DNA from: Oopsacas minuta
Lineage: Eukaryota; Porifera; Hexactinellida; Lyssacinosida; Leucopsacidae
NCBI GenBank assembly: GCA_024704765.1
Contig: JAKMXF010000319.1
Span: 1-64,000, forward strand
DNA: 64,000 bases
Reading direction: 5' to 3'
The notes beneath the pieces were generated by a model. That model saw nothing but the letters and a program-made list of their open reading frames with translations, ran no database searches and was not told the DNA's origin. The position numbers were made by a program, and so were the translations under genes. Of the stretch, positions 13,401-24,768 are shown in pieces (within the stretch, counting starts at the first letter, position 1; each line of letters starts with the position of its first letter).

Positions 13401-14659
13401 CTATAATTCAGGTACTAAACAACTGCTCATTCTCTCTCCCTAGCGGTAAGAAAGGAGCTATAGTAGGAGGATCAGGATGTGGTAAGAGTACTGTTATACG
13501 AATGCTTTACAGATTCTATGATCCTGTCAGAGGACATATTCTAATTAATGGACAGGACATACAGGAGGTTTGATTATATGATATCTTCATTCTATTTGTG
13601 ATATGTAAATAAGCAGTGTTACCAGATGATGTACCAACAAAGTTCATCCCATTTCATCTCCTGTACAAACCTATTAAGCACTTTCCAATTAGCCTGCTTC
13701 CTCGTTTTTATGAATTATTCTTAAAACCTGATCTCCATTTGTATTTCAGGTATCTTTATCGTCTCTACGTAGCAGTATAGGAATAGTCCCACAAGACACA
13801 GTACTATTCTCAGACAGTATTCACTATAACATATCCTATGGTAGAGGAGGAAGTACTAATGATGAGGTTATGACAGCTAGTAAGCTAGCAGGATTACATG
13901 ATTCTGTATTGAGTATGCCTCAGCAGTATGATACGAGAGTTGGTGAGAGAGGTCAGTTGTAAATCCTTGCGCCGACCTGGCCAGTGTATGCCAGATCCTG
14001 GTAGCTTTCCTGGACTTATTGAATACTGGTTGAGTGTTAGATTCATAATAAGTGTCGGAAGGATGTTTAAATGCACTACAGTAACCAATTTCTCTCGAAA
14101 TTCTTTGTATAGTAAACACCGTTATATCGAAGCTCAAGAGACCGCGATAATTACTTCGATATAACCGATGGGATTATGTTTCATTGACAGATTAGGACCA
14201 TATTTGTACATTTTCAGACTTCGATATTTACAAAATAACCATAATATTATCGGTTTTATCTAATCCCGCTTATATCGAGGTAATTGTCGCTTCGACATAA
14301 CAAGTGTTGACTGTATATATTCTGACTATATCATAGGTCTAATGCTATCTGGAGGAGAGAAACAACGAGTAGTAATCGCCCGTACATTCATAAAAGGTTC
14401 CCCCATACTTCTATTCGACGAAGCTACCTCATCACTTGACAGCCTTACAGAATCACATCTACTGGAATCTTTACGCGCTACCTTTAAATCTCGAACTAGT
14501 TTATTCATAGCACACAGACTCAGTACTATACAAGATGCTGATATTATATTTGTTATGGATAACGGAAGAATAGTAGAAACTGGTTCTCATAGAGATTTGA
14601 TTGAGTACGGACAATTGTATAGATATATATGGGAGAACCAAACTGCTAAAAATGTATAG
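10456..14659 (+). CDS. ABCB7: Mitochondrial ABC transporter ABCB7 (ATM1 type)
   Basis: This is a half-transporter of the inner mitochondrial membrane that exports a glutathione-linked sulfur compound needed for cytosolic Fe-S assembly. Eight exons (10456-10675, 11118-11285, 11356-11701, 12166-12497, 12827-13002, 13412-13567, 13750-13951, 14337-14659) sum to 640 aa. The N-terminus is basic and Ser/Arg-rich, as expected of a mitochondrial presequence. The membrane domain holds the family-typical VEMNKADN and SLLNYETIKY. The ATPase domain has Walker A GGSGCGKST, signature LSGGEKQR, Walker B ILLFDE and switch IAHRLS. The protein stops soon after the ATPase domain, so the Cys-containing tail of vertebrate ABCB7 is missing. 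Exon 3 ends in two overlapping donors; only the first (intron from 11702) keeps the frame. The introns contain interspersed repeats. Confidence 0.96.
12535..12795. repeat. Dispersed repeat with TGATTAATCAT core (copy 1)
   Basis: A copy of a family seen at least six times in this window. It carries the near-palindrome TGATTAATCATATGATAA, then CGGACTCTACG, later TATACCAATTTTCATGTT and a GC-richer end GACCGCACGGACGGACAT. It lies in ABCB7 intron 4. Nothing in it looks coding, although it contains a chance open frame (12595-12789). Confidence 0.75.
13357..13391. repeat. Perfect 15-bp hairpin
   Basis: ATTATATTAAGCCTG at 13357-13371 is exactly complementary to 13377-13391, with a five-base loop TCCTG. 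It sits about 20 bases upstream of the splice acceptor of ABCB7 exon 6, so in the pre-mRNA the structure would lie close to the branch-point region. Confidence 0.9.
14113..14313. mobile_element. Pogo/Tigger-like element in ABCB7 intron 7
   Basis: It contains CGTTATATCGAAGCTCAAG near the left and ends at GTGTTGACTG followed by TA (14314-14315), the inverted form of the CAGTCAAC terminus seen in the other copies. Internal words such as CCGCTTATATCGAGG occur in both orientations. The left end is degraded, so its limit is approximate. Confidence 0.5.
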
Positions 14660-15455
14660 CTACTTGTTATATTGTTGTTATGAAAAGATTCACAGTTTCA
14701 ATCTATTCATTAGAATACGGAAATTAATTAATTGGGAAAAGCGGGAATCGATTGCTCGGGCTGTGCGGCTTGTGAACACTTCGTGCCTAGGATGTCCCAG
14801 GATTTTGCATATCCTGGGCAAAGTTTTCTAATCTATTAACCTTGTTAATGATCTGGCGATACTGTTACTGATTCAATTTTCAAATTTAATTCTTTGAAAA
14901 ATTATTTGAATGATACCACAGGAACGGCGTTAGGGCTTTTCAAATCGACAGAATGGTGTGAAAATATGAGTTGAGCATTTACTATCTTCTAAACCTATAT
15001 ATGTATTCTATAAGTGTGGAAAGACGTGCGGACATCGCAGATTGTCTATACCAACACACAGCAGAATTCTCCAAGTATTTATGCAATTATTCTGTATTTT
15101 ACTCACTAATCAATGTTGCTAGATCATAAACACAGTTCTTACTATTTGCTTTGGTATGAACGTTGTGCATCAATCATGAATTTTGGCATGGAATATCGAT
15201 TGATTTGAGGTGTGACAACTGACAATATGATTAATCACCTACAAAGTGCGAATTTTATATAAAATCTTACCCAAAGTGCGAATCTCCCCCCAAAAAGCGT
15301 ACCCATGGACAAATATTCATATCAATCGGACTGCTAGAATTCGCACTGCCGAACATACTGACGTCACACATCGCCCATGCCATTACTGCATCTCTCTATA
15401 GTAGCTACGCTATAATATCTATACTATATTCTATTGACTTACTAATTAGCTATTC
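14660..15455. repeat. Repeat-filled gap between ABCB7 and DENND1
   Basis: No gene seen. It holds a small hairpin (CCCAGGAT ... ATCCTGGG, 14796-14818) next to ACTTCGTGCCTAGGATG, a word shared with 21826-21839. A second copy of the TGATTAATCA family lies at about 15225-15395 (CGGACTGCTAGAATTCGCAC, then GACGTCACACATCG). The DENND1 promoter should be at the right end. Confidence 0.6.
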
Positions 15456-18400
15456 ATGGTATCACGTTTGAAGCTAAAACCTGATGAGATCTACGAATTC
15501 TATGCAGAAATCAGATGGAATCCTCCTCCTACAACCTCATCAACCGGATTAAACATATCCATAACCGTAATTCATCCCACGGGATATCTGCTAGACGATG
15601 AAACTACCAAACAGTTGAATAAATTCTGTTTTCCGATCGGTAAACCGACCTTTTCATCTCCAGAGAGATTCTGTTTCGTCCTGACGGATAAAGATGGATT
15701 ATTCCGATTCGGTTTTTGCCGGTATGATACTATACGGAAATGCTGTATGTTCTTACTATCATATCTACCTTGGTTTGACTGTTTCTATTCGTTTCTGTTA
15801 ATGCTACAAGGATATACTTCCTCAAGTGGTGAGTTATACTTTATATATTTCTACTACCAATTCCTATGCTTATACCGGAGTTTATCAACCCGTGTTCATA
15901 TGAACAAACTCCTCCACATTCTGGCCATATAAGGAAATTTAGTAATGACAATTATCTGTCAAGTTGCTATCGTCCCATGGATCACCAAGAAGTCTATGCA
16001 CCCTTTGCGATTGGGAACCACTGATATATGCTTTAGCCAAAATATTTGTAAAACACTTGACTCTACTATATATCATTCAATTTCTTTAGAGAAAGATGAA
16101 CGTGAACACAGAAGAATAATCCCTAATCTCCTGCTCGAGAGATTATACATATTATCTCTACCAGCTCCTGAGACAACATCTATTAGTTTATCTATAGTAG
16201 ATGAGAGTATTACACTACAGCAAGCACTAACTAATCCACAGGGTAAGGACTACGAATTTACGAATAAGACGAAGAAATACATAATACATTCCCTTAACTG
16301 CATATCCAATTGGTATTACTCTACAAAACTTGACCTTCCGTTGGTGCTGTTATTACCGAGTTTCCACTTTACACACCTCTTACTCTATTCCTTTTCTATC
16401 TAGACCCTCTCTCGATGCTTCCATCCCTTCCTATTCCCTCAGCCTATTCTCTCCCTAAGCTCTCAGACTGTCAGAACATACAACTACTATACTCCAAGCT
16501 AGATCCTACAACCATAATCTCAGTGTTCTCATCTCTCCTGCAGGAGAGACGTATTATAGTACACTCAAAGAGTTTAACAGATCTCACAGCTGTTGTACAC
16601 GGGTTAAGTCAGCTGATATACCCAATGTTCTGGCAGCATATATTTATACCAGTTATACCAGAAGGTTTGGCAAATATTTGTATCGATTAAAACACCATAC
16701 ACACCTTATCCCAATTAAACCACATTCGTTAGATTTTTCTAAAATTTCGAAAAATATCTTGAAAATATCGGAAAAAATGTAAGAAATTATCAGGAATTCT
16801 AGGAAAGGAATATTCAATAATTCAATATTTTTATACTTTTTCGATATTATTTTGGAAATTCCATATATGGATATTTTTGATATTTTTATATATGAATATA
16901 TCTCTACAACTTTCTCTCCCACAAGGTCTAACCGACTACTGCTGTGCTCCAATGCCATTCCTATGCGGTGTACCAGAAGTTTTAATGTCACGTGTCAGAC
17001 AACTACCTATAGAAGACGTAGTGATCCTCAATATCGATGAATCTTCGTTAGAAACTCCTTTCCAAGATCAGTCAATAATCCCAAAGGAGTTACTGCAGAA
17101 TTTATCTAATGTTATTAAGAAGCCTATTAACCGTACAGATACTACCATACCTGAAGCATTCCTTCACTTCTTTGCTATGTTACTAGGTGGATATAGAGGT
17201 GGGATGAAGCAGTATGAAGATAAGATTGTGTTTGATCAGGTGAGATGTCATCTTATTTGAAATCTTGTAGTCATTTGCCGGATTAGACACACAAAGTTAA
17301 TCCCAACAGCTAATTTCTCATAGTGTTTAGATATAATTGCATTATACCCTCAGGATCTTTTCAAAGAATCACAACCACCCTACCTCCATGGTATATTAGA
17401 TCAGCTGTTCCAATTACAGATGTTTGATCAGTTCATCGCCTCAAGAACTCTGTATCTTAAGAACTATATGGATGATCCGTTCGAGCAGGAGTGTAGGAAG
17501 TATAAGGGACATAGTCATAAGAGTACTCAACAGAAATTCTCTGATTTTGGTGATAAAATCGCTGATGCTAAAGACAATTTTGTTACTAAGTTTAAGGTGA
17601 TTTATGTATGCAGTCGAACATCTGAGATCCGAACCTCCATTAACCGGCACAATTTATTGAATCTGTTCATATGTTTCGACCTTTCTGGTAAATTTCACCA
17701 AATATAGGGTTGATTTTGGTTGTATTTTCTTGTCAAATACTTTCTCACCTGCCCCAAACTGTGAATACCATTATTCGGTCTGGAATTGGTGGAAATTCTA
17801 AGAAACTGCCCAAATATATATGCAAAGCTATCTAAAATAAATTACTTATTTCCATTCTGGAATTATGACCATTCGATTTTTCATCATATTTACAAGTAAT
17901 TACATGTGGATTTCACAATTATTTATTGCACTAATGTGTATATTATCCATATTTAGGATTTGGAGATAATACGTTCAGATGACCTCAAAACATCCACAAA
18001 CGAAATGTTCAAGCAGGCCGAAACAGGCATGAAGAGCCTCCGCTGTTTTCTAAACAAACAAATAGCAAAATCAGCAGTCAAACTCAAAACCAAATCACAA
18101 ATTGAATTGACAACAGATCAATCCTTGACCAATTCAATATCCACTGTAGATTTCAATGAGATAGAACGTCAGTATTGTACAATGGAAAAAAGGCAATCTA
18201 CGATTCTGCAAAAATCTCGGGTAATATCCATAGCAGACGTAAAACGGCCAGATCGTCCGCCGCCGCCGATTCCACCGCCTTATTCCCAACACAAGATTAT
18301 ATCCAACCAATTTCTAGCCGAAAAACCACAGAAATATGAATCATTAACGCCACCACTTCCGCAGAAAATATCTTTATCCAAAACTCGAAGTTTCACTAAT

Positions 18401-18646
18401 AACGAAATTAATTTAATTTCATTCGATGGTCCTGCACAATCCAATATATATTCTAATCCAAAGCCACCACCAACGCCACCGCCAAGACCTCCACAACAGG
18501 CTGTGCCGAGCCCAATGCTAAGGCGACTAACAAATCCATACTCAACAACAAGTCAACAAAACAACGTGACGACACAACCTAATCTTCTAATTATACCACC
18601 TGTTGTTACTGAGACTAATTTGGATGACTTTTTGAATCCTCATTAA
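15456..18646 (+). CDS. DENND1: DENND1-like (connecdenn) Rab35 GEF
   Basis: This is a DENN-domain guanine nucleotide exchange factor. The DENND1 family activates Rab35 on clathrin-coated and endosomal membranes. Exons 15456-15828, 16090-16242, 16404-16664, 16926-17239, 17354-17596 and 17957-18646 total 677 aa. The uDENN part contains NKFCFPIGKP, FVLTDKDG and LSYLPWF. The core DENN part contains LLQERRIIVHSKSLTDLTA, YPMFWQHIFIPVIPEG and DYCCAPMPFLCG. The dDENN part contains EDVVILNIDESSLETPF and LFQLQMFDQFIASR. The last exon is a low-complexity tail with proline clusters (RPPPPIPPPY, PPPTPPPRPPQQ) suited to SH3 binding. This matches the disordered tails of vertebrate DENND1A-C in position, not in sequence. 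The paralogue (A, B or C) cannot be assigned. A poly(A) signal AATAAA follows at 18703-18708. Confidence 0.93.
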
Positions 18647-19096
18647 TAACTGCAGGTATTGATTTTAATGCTACAATTATTGTGGTTTGTTTGTATATGC
18701 GTAATAAAGTTAAATTTGTGTTTGTATTTATTTCCTTAATTTATGCTGAATTCCCGATTTTGTTTATTAACTGATGGACAGCTTCAGGAATCTCTGGGCC
18801 GACACTTTTTCTTTTTGCAGGCTCTCATGCGGACGGTACTATATTGAACCTGTACAAATTTGAGTCCGATTGTCGGCACAGTTGTCCATGGTTGCCGATG
18901 GCATTTTTGGGTGCCGCCAAGCACCTACTTAGGTGTACCCCTGAACAGAAGGTGAGTGTTGCCCAGAAATCCTGGATGCACTCCTACCTGTTGCTTGTAT
19001 ACGCTGCCTTGGCTATTCTTGTAATTGTCACTGAACAATTCAATTAGCTTACAATCAGTAAATGCATTATACACAATAATCTTCGCTTCATCTCCA
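18647..19096. other. Gap with 3' UTR and GGCAC-type repeat
   Basis: It contains the DENND1 poly(A) signal near 18703 and, at about 18800-18960, a repeat rich in short GGCAC/GTGCC palindromes (GGTGCCGCCAAGCACC, CCTACTTAGGTG). An open frame of 67 codons (18844-19047) runs through the repeat and is not regarded as a gene. Confidence 0.5.
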
Positions 19097-19954
19097 ATGT
19101 TCGGTTTCGATTACACACAAGTATCCTCATACTTAGAAGAAGTATGCTACGGAGGTCTGAATAAATCCCTCGTAAGTCAGGGGGGTAGAGCATGCGCAGA
19201 ATATCTACCATATAACCAGAAGATCTACGAGACGATGATCACAACCATAATAATGTCTACTGCGAGTATTATATCATGGAAAACGATTAAGTTACCAAAA
19301 ATATTTCCAAAAGACAGGAACCCATTGGGTCAACGGATATTGCTTCTTTCCTTAGGATTTGTATTTGGTATTGAAACTGGTTACAAAATCGCATCACGGA
19401 AATTGCTATTCTTCCTGAATCCTTGTCATATGCTTACAGTCTTACAATTATTGATTCTAGCTTCCAAACCAGGCCGTGTATCATTCGCCATGCTTCGTAT
19501 CATGTTACACTATGTATACGGCGCGTTTATCGCGGTTTTTCTTGCGCATATGGAAGGCCGTTATTTCTACGGAGAATTCATATCTTTTTGGTGTCATCAC
19601 ATCCTTATAGCATTCATAGTCCCTCCATATATGGTATATACCTGGGGCCCTGACAGTTTAGAGCCGATCACTAATTTGGGTTGGAACATGCTTACGGGAA
19701 TAATATTCGGTATCCATCATCATTACGTACTGCAGCCGCTTGGCGCTCTCACGCATGTTAACCTCAATTATATTCTGTGTCCGGCAGAAAGAGATCCATT
19801 CCGTGGACAGTATTACAGATTTGCTGCAATTTTCCATCAAACATTCGCGCTTTTTTTCCTAGGAAAAATATACGGGACTTTTATTCGTTACGTCATAATA
19901 CCGATTCTACCAAAAATCGATTATTTCGCCGGTGAACATGACAAGAAAGAGTGA
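19097..19954 (+). CDS. TMEM164: TMEM164-like acyltransferase
   Basis: This is a multi-pass membrane protein of the TMEM164 family. In mammals the family is reported to transfer acyl chains to make polyunsaturated ether phospholipids, using a conserved cysteine. Here the open frame is a single exon of about 285 aa (human about 297). The hallmark LNPCHML holds the conserved Cys-His pair. Other family-like segments are GIETGYKIASRKLLFFLNPC, HHHYVLQPLGALTHVNLNYI, LCPAERDPFRG and YYRFAAIFHQT. Several hydrophobic segments fit the expected 7-helix topology. The frame is open upstream to 19025, but the Met at 19097 (MFGFDYTQV) matches the family length better and is preferred. The absence of introns is unusual next to its intron-rich neighbours. 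Confidence 0.88.
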   Translation: MFGFDYTQVSSYLEEVCYGGLNKSLVSQGGRACAEYLPYNQKIYETMITTIIMSTASIISWKTIKLPKIFPKDRNPLGQRILLLSLGFVFGIETGYKIASRKLLFFLNPCHMLTVLQLLILASKPGRVSFAMLRIMLHYVYGAFIAVFLAHMEGRYFYGEFISFWCHHILIAFIVPPYMVYTWGPDSLEPITNLGWNMLTGIIFGIHHHYVLQPLGALTHVNLNYILCPAERDPFRGQYYRFAAIFHQTFALFFLGKIYGTFIRYVIIPILPKIDYFAGEHDKKE

Positions 19955-20498
19955 CGTGTATGTTCTGTGATTATGCTGATGTATTAATCCTGCTACTTAG
20001 CTATTTAAGTAAAATATTTTTAATTAGCTTTCTTCTAGTGAATTTGTATTTATATTATTTCAGGGTGAATTATCAGATACTTTAGGCTCTCTGCTAGTAG
20101 ACAGTACTCAACAAACCTGGTAGCTATAGCCACCAAAGAATCGTGCATTTTGGCTAAGTTAAACCACCACGAATGTTCAATTTTATAGAGGATAACGTGT
20201 TTAATATTGAGATATAACCGAAATCATAATCGATTGTATCTCAATATTAAACACATTATCTTATAACTATTGTGATTTAATACGATTACATTTGATTACA
20301 AATGATTACAAAATCGTTTTCCTACGATTACGAATATGACTCCATGTTTTGTTGTATCATATACGATCGATTACAGTTTCGATTTCTTAAATACCTACGA
20401 TTACATTAAGTCTAATTACTACAGGATGTTTGCACTAACCTTTCAAAGACCCGCTCAATTTTACTGACACGAATTTGTAAATTAGTATTCTCTTAAAA
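19955..20498. repeat. Gap with long hairpin and GATTAC-rich patch
   Basis: No gene seen. A long inverted repeat occupies 20191-20260: GATAACGTGTTTAATATTGA pairs with TCAATATTAAACACATTATC across a short AT-rich loop, giving arms of about 28 bases with few mismatches. It is followed at 20280-20410 by an irregular patch with repeated ACGATTAC words. The PPP1R21 promoter is presumably within this gap. Confidence 0.75.
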
Positions 20499-23400
20499 AT
20501 GGATGGAATAGAAGTTGGAGCCGGATTCTTAGATCCAGAACTACCATCTAAGTATGAAACACTAAATGACAGCCTTACTAAAGAGAAAATGAAAGTAGCA
20601 TCACTGAAACAAGCATTAACAGAAGCACAGATCAGAACAAATCAACAAGATAAGAAGATCACCGAACAAAGTCAGAGGATACGTCAGTTTGACTCTGAGC
20701 AGGATTCTCTGTTATTTCGGTACATGCTATTGTCATGCCATAAGTCGTACTAAATTTCATGTTTCATACCACTTTCATGCCAAAAGTAAAGAGTTCACAT
20801 AGTTCACGTCTAATCCAAGATTCATCGAAAATCTATTAAATTTGTTCATGTGCTAACAATTCCGTGGAATCAATGGTCAAACTGGCTGATAATAAGGTTA
20901 GAAATCCCAGTTTTACTTATCTTCCTGCAGGAACAGCCAAATCTCCAAACGTGTAGAAGTTCTGCAAGAAGACATACAATCGATGCTTACTGTAACATCC
21001 ACTAAGAAACAGAGACGTCCTACGACTCCTCTCTCTAACTTAAGTCTCCAAAACGACTCAGGCTCACGTTCCAGCAGTACTACAAGTCTACCCAATAGTG
21101 TAGCTCATGATGGTACTACGTTAGAAGCATTTGCTGCTGATTTAGCTAATAAAATAGCTGAAAATGAACGGTTACATAATGAAATATTTGAGCTGTCTAC
21201 GAAAAATAGGACACAGGTATATATGAGAGTTTCAGTGCAGCTCCTATAAGGAGATGGCGAATTCTCAAATTACGGGTTATCACTAGCATAATTGGATAAG
21301 CATCGTTAACCATCCAGGGCACGGGATGCCTCCCGACCCAATGAGTCGAAATAAAAATTTCGACTCCCATGCTAACCAAGCTTTACAATTTATTAGGGAT
21401 TGCTATTGATTCCTCCCCCCCCTGCCATGTGAGACCCTGTGGCTGTCTGACTTTCTAAGCATTTTCGAAATTCATCTGTCAAGGTCTTACGTTTCAGAAC
21501 ATTTCCCTATAAGAGCTGTGCTAAACTCTCCTTGATTTGATTTTTGTTGACAAAAGTTCCTGAAATTTGTGAAATGTTCATGTAAATATATTTCATTTTA
21601 GAGAATAGAGTTAGAAGATAGAATCTCTGAATTACAAAAGGATTATGAATCTCTTTCAAAAGAACACACAGAACAACAAACTCAGTTTGAAACATCTAAG
21701 CAGGAAATAGAAAATAAGAATGTACTATTTATTGCAGATATTGAAAAGAAGAATGAAGAAAACAGGTATTTTCGTTAATTTATTAGCACTCTATGTCTAT
21801 CTGCTCGACGACCCTGTTCGGCACTTTGTGCCTAGGATTTAGCTTTGGTATGAAACAAAATTTCTGATAGTGCCTTTTCTCGGTGCGCTGCTTGGCTGGA
21901 TATTCTCAGCACCGTCAAACTTAAATATACTTATGACAATGAAAATCTCGTGATTTGGTCAAAATTATGCCGTCATGGCATGTTATTGTACCACATCTGT
22001 GATTCAAATTTGAGTTATCCAACATGCATATTGGCTGAGCTTGCCTAATAATGTGATTTTCGAAATCTAAGGTGACAACTAGGTCATAAATCTGTCAATT
22101 TTTGTCAAAACTCAAAATTATCTTATATGTCAAAATCTACCCTGGGAGACTTCCAGTTTCTTCAGCCAATTCCGAATGTACAAACAGTGACCCGCTATAT
22201 TTATCAACTTTAGGACACTTTCACAAGAACTTTCTGAACTAAAAGACACGCTTTACAATCTCCAAAACAAATCAAAAACAGACAACGAGCATAATCTCCA
22301 AATTATCCGCGACAAAATACCATTCATCGACAACGAAACACCTGGATTCAATACATATAACTTGCCTATATACGATAATACCCTCCACAATAATTTCACA
22401 CAAATATTCAAACAAATCTCTAATCTTTTCATTGCATTCTGCAGCCAAACATCCTTGCTCCATTCCTACATAGAATCTAGTATTAAGAACATAGAACATG
22501 ATCCTGACTCAAGTCTCAAAGTTGTCCAAGCCAAATTCATATCAAAATTACATAGAACAAAGTTCTATTCAAAACCAATAGAAAATTGCTTAATTTTAAT
22601 AGTTCAAGCCATTGAAACATCAGAAAATTTTCTCGAATGCGAAACTTTCAATGATTTACACAATAACCTAGCGTTATTCGTGAACTACGTTCGTATAATC
22701 GCGAAATATCACATCTTGTATATACGTGAAGAATCAACGGATATTTCCTTCACAAACGAGATGAGAAAATGCAATTTACAGTTACAAAACTTGATTGAAT
22801 TCTCTCCAATTCCTCTCGAGAAGCTTCTTGGCATAGTTTCAATTTTAGGACAAGTAGTTTCTGCGGAAATTTACCCTCGATTAATCGAGAACTTACAAGT
22901 CAATCTGTTACAGTTATCGATAAATACGCAGGATATTTCCCTATGTTTCACCAACAAATTCAAACTCGAAGAACTCGCGAAATTAGACCGAGCTGATAGC
23001 GAAAAACTAACAGCTGATAATCAATGTATAATGACATCACTCGCTGGCCTTATTAACACAACAGAAAGGTTAATGCGTTGCTTCACTGATAGTTTACCTG
23101 TAATCACAGCTTATGGGAATATTGCATTGAAGAGTCAATCGCAGTTTGGTTCTAATAACGATACTAAAGTACTGAGAGAGAAAGCAAGAGAGTATATTGA
23201 TTCACTTAATGGTAAGTATTTTCTAGATTTTGAATATGACATAGATCTCAAGGTTTCACAACTCGTGGGGGCCAGAGCCTGTGATAAGATTTTGGAATCC
23301 AAGGGTACAATGGTTGGAACCGCTGCTATAAATACTTAACGGTATATCGCAGTGTTGCCAATTGATGTAGCCCAATAAGTAGCGAACGTTTATCCGATGT

Positions 23401-24506
23401 TCATTGCCAAATTTTATGCCAAAATAGTACATTTTTCATCCAAAAGCCAAATCCTATGATAATACAAATCTTTCTCACATAGTACAACCACCAGATGCTC
23501 TCCTATATCCCGTATCATTAGCTCTGTCCAATCAAGTATTCACATATATCCCTGATAAATACGGCGATTCTGCTATAGCTCAACCTCGTGATCGTATTGT
23601 GGTACAATTACAATCAACACAAAACTCATTAGCTATGGTTGAACGTGAGAAAGAGAATTTAGCTATTGAATTAGAATTAATGAAAATGCAGCAGAGGCTA
23701 AAACCGAAAACGGAGAATAATCAAAGTGATGATTTTGACAGGTCTGCGACAGATTCTGACACTCAATTGATAGATTTGAGTGAATCAAGTTCTCTCGATG
23801 CTTCCTCTATAGAAAATATTGTTCCTAGTAAACAGACTGATGTTATGGACACAAATAATGTGGGTGAAGATTCTGTGAATATATTTGATAATTCTTCATT
23901 ACTCGATGGTGAAAGAGAGAAATTAATAAGGTTTGTTCTAATTCACAGGTATCGCATAAAATGTATCCAAGGTTTCACTGTATATGCTAAATTGGTTTCC
24001 AAAATCCTCGAAAAATTATGTGGTTTGTTAAGTACAGTATTTTCTAACCCGTGGTCCACTACAGGATCTCAAATATGTATGCAGCTATGGGAACGGGTCC
24101 ATTGGGAACTGCTGTCCTATGATACATAATTCTTTTCAAAGCTTTTCTAACTTCTTTTCTATTCAGACTATATTACACTACTCGTGTATCTCAACTAACT
24201 GAACAACTACAGACATCAGATTGTAATTCAACTTACTACTACAATGAAATAAAATCTATATCCAAACACATTAGCCATCTCCAACAGCTACGAAAACGAG
24301 ACTTACACCAAATAGAAGATTCTAATAACAAAATCGAGCAACTGAAAGCAGACCTAGAAACAACACAAAAAGGATATGAGCATCAACTAAATGTAATGTC
24401 AGAAACAATGTTATCACTCAATGAACAGCTATCGTTACGTCAGGACGAGATTGAAAGACTTTCGAGTGAATTTTCCCCGAGAAAGAAGCAAAAGAATAAA
24501 TCATAA
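20499..24506 (+). CDS. PPP1R21: PPP1R21-like FERRY complex subunit
   Basis: This is a coiled-coil protein of early endosomes. In vertebrates PPP1R21 is the scaffold (Fy-2) of the FERRY complex, a Rab5 effector that links mRNAs and ribosomes to endosomes. Six exons (20499-20719, 20931-21216, 21602-21765, 22214-23211, 23483-23930, 24167-24506) give 818 aa, against about 780 in human. The N-terminal KLRAQ-type coiled coil ends in DSLLFRNSQISKRVEVLQED across the exon 1/2 junction. A long central helical domain is in exon 4. The C-terminal TTKRSYEDQ-type region reads TTQKGYEHQLNVMSETMLSL. The extreme C-terminus is basic (SPRKKQKNKS). A poly(A) signal AATAAA is at 24602-24607. The PP1-binding role suggested by the name is not evident from a clear RVxF motif. 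Confidence 0.92.
21343..21366. repeat. 10-bp stem hairpin in PPP1R21 intron 2
   Basis: GAGTCGAAAT at 21343-21352 and ATTTCGACTC at 21357-21366 are exact inverted copies separated by AAAA. It is a simple strong hairpin with no coding potential, in a repeat-like, GC-richer patch of the intron. Confidence 0.85.
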
Positions 24507-24768
24507 CTCATGGTTATGGGTGGATATAAAATGAATATATTTTCTAATTTGTTGTGTACAGTAGTTGAATAGCCAAGTTTATCAGTGTATTCAATAGGAA
24601 AAATAAAGGTATTCTATATATTAGCAACCCAAATAGACCTCTATCTAACTATACGCAGGCAGTTGGGACCTCTTTGCTGTGAGTTTTGTTACGTTTTGAG
24701 ATTTTCTTCTTAACACATTAGGTTTTTGACGTTCTTAGCTGGAAAATTCCTATTTTGTTTTCATTAGA

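Noticed and set aside
18844-19047. 67-codon open frame upstream of TMEM164 with a hydrophobic end
   Set aside because: It runs through a GGCAC/GTGCC repeat, is in a different frame from TMEM164, has no splice link to it and shows no family resemblance.
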